The notes below the pieces were generated by a model. That model saw only the letters and a list, made by a program, of their open reading frames with translations, ran no database searches and was not told the origin of the DNA. Positions 54,539-64,000 of a DNA stretch of 64,000 nucleotides are shown piece by piece. A program made the translations under genes and the position numbers. The stretch spans positions 4,496,424 through 4,560,423 of the forward strand of contig NC_081334.1 of NCBI RefSeq assembly GCF_022539665.2. Reading direction: 5' to 3'. This stretch comes from Daphnia carinata. Its lineage: Eukaryota; Arthropoda; Branchiopoda; Diplostraca; Daphniidae. Within the stretch, counting starts at the first letter, position 1. Each line of letters begins with the position of its first letter.

Positions 54539-56528
54539 ATGTCTTCGACAACCAGCTCTTGGATTTGCAATGAATTGTCTAGGCTTTTGGAATTTGTCGT
54601 AACACAAGAAGAGTATCAAGATATTGCTCAGTAATATTTGTACGTTAACCGTAATGTCTCCACATCCTTGTCTAACCTACTTGAATTGCATATGTAGGTA
54701 CTTGATGTCGATGGAGAATAGCCGCGATGTAGAAGATTATTTACAGTCAATGCTCGATCTTTCCAAACCAGAACACAGAAAATTCGTTGAAGTTCTATTG
54801 AATCGTTTGGGTCATTCCATCGAAAAGCCTTCTGGTAAGGGACAAAATAAAACAGGATTACCAGGTAAACAGGGTACCAAGCCACAACAGGAAGTTCCCA
54901 GCACACAGCAGCCAAAGAAAAGGGTGAAACAAATCAATTTGTTTTCAAAAGAAGGGCAGGCAAAAGAAATAATGACACTACCGGGACAGCACAAGTATGG
55001 GATTCTTTTACCAAATCAAATCTAAGTTTTACAATATCAAAACAAATGTTTGATCAGATGTGAATGCCAGGCCTCAAAGCATAGTCTAATAAGGAACTGC
55101 TTAGAATGTGGCAGAGTGATTTGTTCCCAGGAAGGACCTGGGCCTTGCATATTCTGCACCGAGAATGTAACAGTTTCTTTCTCATTTATACCTAATGATT
55201 TCACAATTGCTTTTCCCTCCAAAAGATGCCTTCCAATGAAAAGGAAACATTCCCTCAAACCAATAAGCCCGCTCCGCAACGTACAAAGCAATCCGGAAAA
55301 GGATTTTTGGATGGCACTGCTCCACTTCCAGATAAGGCATTCACAACAGCTATGGCCCATAAAGAGAAACTTTTGGAATTTGATAGGACTAGGTGTGAAA
55401 GCAGTTCATTACATAGCAGGAATAGTTTGAAATTGAGATTATTTTTCGTTTGGTAGTGAACACCGAACTCGCGTAATCGATGATGAATCCGATTACTTTA
55501 ATGCCGATGGCAACAAGTGGTTGAATCCAAAACAGCGGGATGCCCTTAGAGCCAAAGAACGGGAATTGCGAGAAAGTCGTCACGGATCTAGGAGAGGGAT
55601 GAAAGTTACCCTTGATTTTGCAGGTAAAGTTATTAGTGATGTCCATGTTTCTCCTTATTTCACTGAAGTTTTACAGGTCGTCAAGTAATAGAAGAACAAA
55701 GTTCGTATGATGAGCTGTTTGAGGAGCAACAATTTGAAGAAGAACGAAAGGAATACTATGATGAGTATGCCGTAAATCCCGCATTGGCATTCCCTCGACC
55801 CATTGTAAATAGCTACACTTCGATTCCATCTTTGAATTGCATTTAAAATTGTTTGTCAATTTTTAGTACGATACTGTCATGGATAATTCATCTGCTCAAC
55901 CCAATCGAGCGACGGTAAGCAAGAACGACGAAAAAGTCCGAGTTCAGGATGCCGAACTGCAGAAAATGAGCGATCCTGGAAAGTGCCTTAGCATGCATCA
56001 GCCTTATGCCTCTCTTTTGGTTGCTGGTATCAAAAAGTAAAATAGCTCTTCACCTTAGTAAATGAAATTCTAAATTAATTTTTTATTTAGACATGAAGGT
56101 CGGACATGGTATTCATCCCATCGTGGAAGACTGTGGATCGCCTCAACTGTGAAAGAGCCATTACCCGAGGAAATAAAACAACTGGAAAGTTTCTACAAGA
56201 ATCTTTATGGGAAAAATGATTTGACTTTCCCACAAAATTATCCAATCGGGTGTTTGTTGGGTTGCGTTGAAGTGGTGGACGTTCTGCCGCAAGAAGAGTA
56301 TAGGGTGCAACACCCTCACGGAGAGAGCGAGTCACCTTACGTCTTTGTTTGCGAAAATCCCCACGAGCTGTTCGTTAAATTTCCCAACAAAGGGCAGCAC
56401 AAAATTTGTGAGTTGCTTAAAAAATTCTATTTAATTTTTTTGTGTTCTGTTTTAAAAACTTTTCTTCGACTACAGATAAGCTAGACCCGGCAGTTCATCA
56501 AACGGCAAAAAAATCGCTGCGATTTTGA
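54539..56528 (+). CDS. TRIP4: Activating signal cointegrator 1 (TRIP4/ASC-1)
   Basis: Subunit of the ASC-1 complex, a transcriptional coactivator and ribosome-quality-control factor. The ATG is at 54539-54541; exon 1 ends at 54630 and exon 2 starts at 54698. The N-terminal helical region is followed by a Lys/Gln-rich linker, then a C2HC5 zinc finger spread over CECQASKH, NCLECGRVIC and GPCIFC. A charged middle (ERELRESRHGSRRGMKV-like) leads to the C-terminal ASCH domain with CLSMHQPYASLLVAGIKKHEGRTW, RLWIAS and IGCLLGCVEVVDVL. The stop is at 56526-56528. Domain order and overall length match the family. Downstream open frames to about 56797 are most likely 3' UTR. Confidence 0.93.
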
Positions 56529-56996
56529 TCTGGGACGAGCCTATCCAACCCAAAAAGACCATGATAATCTTGTTTCTACAAAATTTCCTATGTGAAATAG
56601 AATTGCTTTTGGAACGGAGACGAAAGGAGCTTTACATTTCAACGTTGGCTCCATTGATCGTAATTGCCAGAAAAACAGGTCCCTGTGTTCGCGTTAAAGA
56701 AATATTCTCTCATTTCTTTCTACTGAAATCAAAGAATTGCAGTGAATTAGTACTAGATGTTAAATTGGCAGTTAGTAGTGACGCTTCTCCGCAGTGAGAG
56801 GAGTACGTAGAGATTCGTAGAGTTGATGTTTCACACGGGGTGAGGTAACATGGTTACGCCCACTTATTTGTATCTAGCCCCAGGTTAACCTTGAACATTA
56901 TGAACTAAATAATGTTCCTCTACCTCCTCTAAATAGGGGCTAAAACTTTCCCCCCTTTGCTTAGTGTGATTAGTAGTTGCTAGTAAGTGATCGGAG
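56529..56996. other. TRIP4 3' UTR and spacer
   Basis: An open frame from 56525 to 56797 overlaps the TRIP4 stop in another frame and shows no protein motif; it is treated as UTR. The right part is the 5' flank of the small cysteine-pair gene. Confidence 0.45.
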
Positions 56997-57310
56997 ATGG
57001 CCACGTCAACGTTATTTTCGACCCCATCGTCCTCAACTTCTTCCAACGAATCACGCTGCAAGGAGAGCAATCACAGGTAAATCTGTTTTTTTTTCTTCTC
57101 AACGTTATTGGCACGACTGATGTTATGTTGAGTGTGGTGGTATGCAGAAATATTCCAGTGGATTACTGCTGCTACTGTGGCGTTCTACTAGATCCATCCA
57201 GACTTGTTTTTAACGTCAGTACTTGCCGGATTTCTGTACGATGTAACCAGTGCCAAAAGAAGAATCATTTGGGCAAGATACGTAGTGAACGAAAGGACGT
57301 TTCGTCTTAA
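56997..57310 (+). CDS. Small two-exon protein with paired cysteines (putative zinc ribbon)
   Basis: Two exons (56997-57076 and 57148-57310) join in frame to 80 residues. The first encodes a Ser/Thr-rich start (MATSTLFSTPSSSTSS). The second carries DYCCYCG and, 19-20 residues later, CRISVRCNQCQKKN, so four or more cysteines could bind one zinc. The splice signals are good (CACAG^GTAAAT and a TATGCAG acceptor). There is no signal peptide or membrane segment. I do not recognise the family; a nucleic-acid or protein-binding zinc ribbon is only a guess. Confidence 0.6.
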
Positions 57311-60300
57311 GGATGAGAAAATGCAAAATGTAAAACATTACGCCCATCAAACCGTCCAATCGGTTTTCTTTCACATACCAACTCAGTATTCGCTCTTAGA
57401 CATCTAATACCTATCACGAATTTTTTGCTTTCAATCATGACTTTCAAAGATAAATATCAAATCTTTATAAATACATAAAATACTTATTGATATAAATTGA
57501 AAAAAACAATCTTTCAATCGTTGAGAAATGTTGGATTTATTGTGGTAGTCCTCACCATAATTCGCTGATAGTGTTTTTGAAGTCGTGTTTCTGGAAACAA
57601 GGCAAACTATTCTAAAATATCTGTTGTAAACAAAACAAGAACTTCAGACGACATTTTACACACTGGCTAAGGTTTATTGTTGGTAGGTAAAAAAACCGGA
57701 CTCACCCTTGTCGAAGACATATTTCCTTTCGACGACTTGATGTGAATGCTCTATTTGTCTATTACGTGATTAGCAGGTGTTCTGCTTTGCTTTGAAACTT
57801 CAGCACTCAACTTTGTACCTGTTAAATTTTACTGTTCGTTTCGTCTGTAGCTATTTCGTTTCGCAAACCTGTTGAAGAAATTGATCAAGCATTTCTGAGT
57901 TTTTTTTCGCACCGTTACTCACATCAAGAAAGCGAACTGTGGGAGTAGACCGCAATGAATTCGGTATATGATTTCACATCCTAATTGAAAACGATTGAAA
58001 AGATTGGCGACCGAGTGAGAGAACCTACCGAACTACTTCAAGACAGGAACCTCCTGACACGAAGTATCGGGAACGCCTGACCTATTCCTGTGGAAGAATT
58101 ATTGAAAGCCAAGGTTCCATCTCCGGGTAAAATAATAAGAACTCTTACACATTATATTTTTCTAATTCCCATTGAAATATCACCGTTTTTATGGAAAAAT
58201 TTACAGTCTATTTGTGTCTCAACGCACACACAACTTTAATCGTCCACTTTGTCGTCAGAACGTTGTTTTTTGAGCCACTCAAACAAAATGGCGGAGGTAA
58301 GCATAAAACAGTTCTTTTAGTGCCAGTTTCTCATGGTCGGGTTATTAAACGAAATTCTTTTTAATGGATAAAATTTCGGACGATTCTTGAATTATTAATG
58401 AATTTCCCACAGGTTATGACGATTACGAATAAGTTGGATACAGTATGGCAACCAGCAAGATAACTAAAAAGTGAAGTACTTCAAACTCAAGTCTCATTCT
58501 GTTCGAAGGCTACCAGTTTATCGAGAAACTCCAAACCACGCCTACTGAAACTCAGGGTCAACAACGTGTATACAGGTCATTTTGAAGATTTTTTTGGTTA
58601 AACATTTGGCATTTTACTCCCAAATTATGTACGTGTTACTTTTTTAGTGCTTAAACTGCCGCGTCGTTTGGTAAAGTGGTGTTCGAAGTACTGTAGAAGG
58701 ACACTGCGTATACTTCAAGTCTGTCTAAACGTTCATCTGATTCTTCTGCCAACATCTATGGTAAATAGTTAAGGTATACATGGTAAATGGTATTCATTAA
58801 AACCAAATAATTTGGGTTATTTCTGTTTTCCCAGTAATGATCCTCACCTTTTGTGCTTGTGTTTTTTGCTATTTAATTCTTGGTGGGCATGATTCTTCGT
58901 GTGAGTTGTTACATACACCCAATAAGTTAACGTGTTTCTTTATTTTCAGTAGTAGCTGTCACTCCTGTTCACTAGTTTACTGTGACAGTAATGTACATCA
59001 GAACTTGGTGGGGTTTCTTGACTCATTTCTGAATGGTCCACACAAACATTATATGGCTACGTGGAACTTCCGTAAAGATTTTGGTATTCACAGGTATAGC
59101 TCCTTCAAACAATGTACTTAATTTTCTGTATTTAGGTCTCTTTATAATTGCTAGTCAGGAGACGAGTATTTACGTTTTATATATTTCAGCCATTATGGTA
59201 AAATCGGATACTCGATGTTGACGAATCGTCTTCCTATAAAGTTGGAAAATGGATTGATACCGAAATTTCCTTGATCTACTGCTTTTGTGTTGCGGTGAGT
59301 GGATTTGTACAAATGATTGACGTACTTAAACCGAATCCTATGTTGTCTCTTATATATAGGCGTGACGGTCAGGGGGTTGTTTAGGCGTGAGATCGAAATC
59401 AGTTGTGGTAATATCGATCGCTGGACGACGCAATCATATCAGTAGGAATAAAGGACATAAAACGTTTATTATTATTATTCACTTTCATCCAAAGCATGCA
59501 GACCGTGACAAATGTTATCGAATCAATTATTAATACCTAGGAAAGAATCTTATTTACTGCATGGCGGCACCGGATATTATAAACCATTACGGTTGAAGAC
59601 GTGCCAAGGTGCCCAACTGGAAAGCTTTATTTATCACGCCCAATGGACTTCTTTTTGATTAGCCGAGGTATTACGTAAGTAATATTAGACATATAGAGCA
59701 TTATTATTAGACCTCCTCAATATTGACGGCTTCCATTCGTAAAGTGGATGCTTCACGAAATGATTACCATCGATTCACACTTTTAAAAATTTATTTCTAA
59801 ACTTTTAAGTTCAGGATAGGGAGAAAAAAGCCTAAAACACGTGATAGGTGATGACCATAAGAATCGGTTTCCCTTATTATTAATTGTATAATGAAAATAG
59901 TCCACGACTATAAAAAAAAGAGCCGAGAAAAGAGATTGATCCCAGTCGAGTGCAGAGGAGCTCTCGATTCTTTCTTTGCCTGGGCACGTTTGTTCGCCGA
60001 TGTCATTTCTTGAATCGAGACAAGGCATGATTGGCAATACAAAAAATGAATCATGGCTCCTAGATATGTGGACGACTGAGTGGTACATTTTTGGCACGCA
60101 CATCCCGAGATTCTATCACTTCTGCTCAAATGAATTTCATCTTCTAAGCATCCCACACGATTCCTTTTTATTATCTTTTCCTTTTTTGTTTTGCTTCTCT
60201 TTGCGCCCACCAAAGGGGATAATCCCATACCCGATATCGTCATATTTTGGGGACAACGACATTTTTGAACGACTTGCTATCGTAGTCGAGTCCCGAGTGC

Positions 60301-61774
60301 TTCATTGTTGTAGTAGATGATGTATTGTTTGTTTATTGCAACAAAAAATTGAGAAAATCCCCTTTGAATTGCATGGAAATCATGCCAATAATATCGAGCT
60401 GTAGCCTACAATGTTATGGAAACAACGTCGCTCCATGAGGTGATTCAACAGTTTGAAATATGGAAATGTGTGGATTGAATGACTGTTATTGTGCCATCAG
60501 TAATGGAGATATTCAGAATGTCCGCCTTTATGCCCCTCAGGTCGCCAACGTATAAAGTCCCGTCGCGCATTTGCAAGTACAATGGAATTTTTTATTTATA
60601 ATTCATGTCCTTTTCCAAATGAAAGATTCAGCACTATATGTTACGTTAGATCCGTCTATTGATAAATAGTGCGTGTTTCGCGATTGGAATCGTTGAAGTA
60701 AAATAAATTCTTTGAAATGTGATTTTATAATCCAGTAATGCTTCTAGTGAAACAAAGGATCAGATGAAATTCGTGATTCATGCAACGGAATAAGTTTCAA
60801 ATTTCACAAAGGAAGAAAAATATTTGAAAAATCCAGACACATAAAAAAATTCAGTCGGAGAAATTATCAACAGCAGTCGCTTCAGAGAAATAAGTCAGTT
60901 GTCATTGACATTCCTCCTTGTCTCGTTAATCATTCAGCTGAGACAAATGTCAACCCAGTGTCTTTTTATTGCAAAACAATGCTACGTACACATTCTTTCG
61001 CTGATATCATTCTTTTCATAAATAATCAACGTGACGTCACAGTTGGCTGGGTGTTATCGCAGAGACTGCAATGTCGGTAAACCTCATCGTCAAATTGTTC
61101 TTAGTGGTTACAATTTTTGACAGGTAAAACCCAACCGTGCAGCGTTGAATATAACGGGAAGAACCAAGACCAAGTTGGCAAGTTCCTGTTTTTCTTTTTA
61201 TTATTACCGGTATTTTGGACCTTGTTTTTTTTTTCTTTCGGGGTATGCAGCAACCCTAGAGGGCTTGCCGACAAATATTTTATTTACCTTTTTTCTTTCT
61301 TTCAAAAAAAAAAAAATAAAAAACAAAATTCTTGTGATGTGGATAAGGTTGCTGTTTAGCAGTTTTGGGAAGGAGTTGTCAAAAAAGTGGTCGGCCACTT
61401 GTTAGACGAGGGAGAAATAAAGCCTGTGCCTTTGTTTTGTGTTGAATTTTTTTTTTTGTTTTTAAGTTATCGTGTTTTACTACAATTAGACTGTTTGTAC
61501 AATATTCTCAAATATTAATTTGAATGAATTAGAGCAAGAAGAAAATCTAAACGAAAAGGTACAGCAACGAAACGGTGACCTCGATCCTTTCTTTCGGCTG
61601 ATTGTTTGGCATTATTGCTGCAGCGACGAATCTGGTCACGCATATTAAACTATTCCGCACCTGGTAAACGGCGAGACCGTGTTGTACTTGAAAGTGTTGC
61701 TTGTTAAAAGAAAAAAAAAACCCTTGCATTCATTCAGTTTTATTTTTACAGCTTTGCAGGTTCCCACTCTCGTG
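57311..61774. other. Long spacer, possibly including a spliced transcript at about 58290-59275
   Basis: No confident gene. Around 58290-59275 several splice-like junctions occur: ATGGCGGAG^GTAAGC at 58290, a CCCACAG acceptor at 58413, TTTTTTAG at 58647, ACAG^GTATAG at 59094, and a TTTCAG acceptor near 59190 followed by a 27-codon open exon ending in TGA. The first two exons do not stay open when joined, so this may be a non-coding RNA, a pseudogene or chance. The remainder is AT-rich with poly-A and poly-T runs. 5' UTR exons of the gene starting at 61775 probably lie in the right part. Confidence 0.35.
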
Positions 61775-63687
61775 ATGGCTCACTACATCGAACAAGGTGA
61801 GCGAGACTCTTTCTCACTTCTAGATAACCATCAGCTGTTGAAAAGCCTGTCTTTATTTCTAAATTGTGTCAGCATTTTTTGCTGTGGGTACTGCTCACTG
61901 CGTTATCTCGATCAGGCGAAGAATGCTGGCTAGCTTTGGGCATTTTAAAGACGTTTGGGAATCGAACCAGTGAAGCAGCTAGCCTAGGAATTCATTTCGT
62001 GTAGCATCTTCAATTTTAAAAGGAGGCATGGGCAAACAGCTGCAGCAGACCTGCGTATTTACCTAGTCCACAGTTTCAAGTTTTGTGTGTTTCGACACAC
62101 CCAGCATTGAGAAAGCCACAGGCAGCCTGTTTTTTTTTTCTTTTCACACACAGCAGCTAGCACACACCTGCTGCTATTGTTTTGGTTGCCCTGTTTTTTT
62201 TGTTTTTTTTTTAGCTGGTACCAGTTAAAAACGGAAGAGAGAGAAAAGAGAAACGGTTTACCGTGTGTTGACGTAGTCGGTCCCGAAAAAATGGCTCAAG
62301 TTTGCAGGGCGTTATGGGGTGATGGGGAGGCAAAGGAGGGAGGATAGTGGTCGATTGTATGTGCGTAAAAGCTGTTTTTTAGTAGCGTTGTAATACGCGG
62401 GCGCAGAAGTAGCTGGTGACGATGGCGCATGTCCGAACCCATACGAAATAAAAACGAAGAAGAAATAAAAAGCCAAGGAAAAAGAGAAAGAAAAATAACC
62501 CAAAAATGTAAGCTAAAGGAAGGGAGCTGTGCAACCACTTCTGGGTATAGAGAGAGAAAGAGAGACAGGAGGGGGTGGCCAGGGGTTGCCCAGCCAGTAG
62601 TAGGGAAATTACCCAGCGGTCGAGATCGGTGGTTTCAGTGGCTCAACGGCCGTTGGTTCGTTTCGTTCTCATGGGGTGACACACACCTGCGACAAGGACG
62701 TTGGTTGTCGCTCTATTATCTTGTTATTGCGGTTGTTATTGTTGAAATCTCTATATGCGTGCGTGTGTGTGTGCAATCGTCGTGCAACGGGATCTTTTCT
62801 TTCTCCAGTTTGTGTTTTGCTTGCGCGTATCGCACTGAATTCGGACGTGTACAGATGAATCTCTAGTGTGCGTGCGTGAAAATTTAGCCATCGCTGCAAT
62901 CCCAAACTGTCGGCAAACTGCTACTGTAAAAGATCCGATTGATTGACTTGTTGTTACTTTGTGCCTCGCCTTTTCTAGTGTGTCTGTGTGTGTATTTGCG
63001 AGTACGCTCAAGCCGCCTCTGGCATTGATTGACATTGTCACAAATCCAATAAGGTTCAAGGCAGTCAGCAGGGATATATAGTGAAAACTAGCGATCTACT
63101 TTGCTCCGGTATACAACGCCCCTGACTCTGGGAATAGGCTCTTGTGTTTATTTTATTTGTATAGTCGACTCGTATCCTGTTGAAAAAAATAAGGAGCTTC
63201 CTTGTGTTTATTTGTTTCCTAGAATAGAATCACGAAGCGTGTTGATTTGCACTCATTTTTTGGATGTGTGTGTGTGTGTTTGTGTTTATTAGAAGATTAC
63301 ACATCGACTGAGGAGAGCGGCGCCGAAGACAGCGACGAAGACATCATCACCGATTACCTGTCGCCGCTGGACGACAACGGCAATTTGGATGCAGCTTGTG
63401 CGACGAGGATATTATCCCCTGGCGCCGCATCAGCCGCCACTAGCGCAACGACGCTATCCAGCCGCTGTTTTTTCGACAGCGACGATACGACAGATTCGCC
63501 AGCTGTGAGAATCTCAGCCGAGATGGAAGCAGCCGGAGCTGCCGCTGCTTGCGACGGCACAACACGCACCATCTCGTCAGACGACCCAATCATTAGCGCC
63601 AATCATTACGCAACCACTGCCGAATCCATTCCCATCATCAGCGTCACGCAGCATTCGCCGGCCGCTTCCAAGGCATTCTTCATCTTG
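61775..63687 (+). CDS. Unknown acidic, Ala/Ser/Thr-rich protein, first coding exons (gene continues past the right edge)
   Basis: The ATG at 61775 starts a 22-nt coding exon (MAHYIEQ plus one base) flanked by a CTTTGCAG acceptor and a GTGAGC donor. Its phase fits exactly the exon 63292-63687, which continues EDYTSTEESGAEDSDEDIITDY. The protein starts strongly acidic and becomes a disordered Ala/Ser/Thr region (AASAATSATT, AAGAAAACDG). The second exon ends at TTG G^GTAAAT in phase 1, and the next exon is outside the window. The 1.5 kb intron 61797-63291 contains GT and CA microsatellites. I do not recognise the protein; the function is unknown. Confidence 0.6.
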
Positions 63688-64000
63688 GGTAAATTTTTTT
63701 CCCTTTTTTTTTATTTTAAATTTTCTGATGGACTTTTTGTGCAAATGCAATGGGATTTTATTTTTTCCCTTTTCATTGGGCCAATTCATTTGGAACGATG
63801 TATAGTTAGATCAGAGGTAATACGACTAAGAAAAAAATATTAGAGCTTAGGATTAGGTATTAAGAATGATTCGATAAGAAAGAAAGCGTTTTGGTCAAAG
63901 AAGGGGGGGGGAGGAAAATCTTAGCCGGCTAGAATTCGGGACACGATCCCGAAGAAAAGAGATAACTAAATTATCCTCAGTCATTTTTCTTTTGTTTTTT
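63688..64000 (+). other. Start of the next intron of the unknown right-edge gene
   Basis: AT-rich sequence after the 63687 donor with a G run near 63904. No exon was recognised before the window ends. Confidence 0.5.

Noticed and set aside
56525-56797. Separate gene after TRIP4
   Set aside because: The frame overlaps the TRIP4 stop, has no recognisable motif and fits a 3' UTR.
62429-62866. 145-codon open frame upstream of the right-edge gene
   Set aside because: Low-complexity basic and hydrophobic sequence in what is best read as an intron; no homology seen.

Overview
The window looks like nuclear DNA from a branchiopod crustacean, most probably a water flea (Daphnia). Supporting this are compact multi-exon genes with many introns of about 60-75 nt, AT-rich spacers full of homopolymers and microsatellites, an arthropod cuticle chitin-binding gene, and two tandem Piwi genes. 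The assignment to Daphnia rests on gene style and protein resemblance, not on a database search. No bacterial, phage, CRISPR or viral elements were seen.

Layout. 1-4158 (-): glycine decarboxylase, cut by the left edge. 5358-7610 (-): phosphoglucomutase, divergent from the PRP28/DDX23 spliceosomal helicase at 8744-11721 (+). 11.9-12.4 kb: repeat-rich spacer with two opposed tRNA-like modules. 12754-13602 (-): secreted C-type lectin. 14360-15280 (+): PCNA with E2F and E-box motifs upstream. 16742-19455 (-): CPAP1-type chitin-binding protein. 19.5-23.2 kb: simple-sequence-rich DNA. 23197-24312 (+): single-pass membrane coiled-coil protein (EFCAB14-like), tail to tail with glycine C-acetyltransferase (24590-26741, -). 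27838-28359 (+): unknown Ser/Pro-rich protein. 28927-30722 (+): cystinosin, tail to tail with FAN1 nuclease (31029-34194, -). 35076-39707 (+): CDYL-like crotonase-domain chromatin protein, whose last intron holds a complete antisense gene for a secreted cysteine-rich protein (38394-39412, -). 40466-44387 and 45596-49664 (-): two Piwi paralogs. 51717-52420 (+): PMF1/NNF1 kinetochore protein, stopping 26 bp from the end of TUBGCP4 (52447-54289, -). 54539-56528 (+): TRIP4/ASC-1. 56997-57310 (+): small cysteine-pair protein. 61775 onward (+): first exons of an unknown gene that runs off the right edge.

Functional themes are mixed, as expected for a eukaryotic locus: mitochondrial glycine metabolism (GLDC, GCAT), genome maintenance (PCNA, FAN1), cell division (PMF1, TUBGCP4), RNA processing and transcription (DDX23, TRIP4, CDYL-like) and piRNA silencing (two Piwi genes). 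Most neighbours are divergent or convergent pairs with short spacers, so shared promoters and overlapping 3' UTRs are likely.

Most striking points: the nested antisense gene, the Piwi pair with a one-base frame break in a C-run of the second copy, a GC-AG intron in cystinosin, opposed tRNA-like repeats, and several small genes I cannot name. Exon boundaries were placed by hand from splice consensus and reading frame. For PCNA, cystinosin, DDX23, PMF1, TUBGCP4, CPAP1, the lectin, the CDYL-like gene and the nested gene the exons sum to an intact frame.
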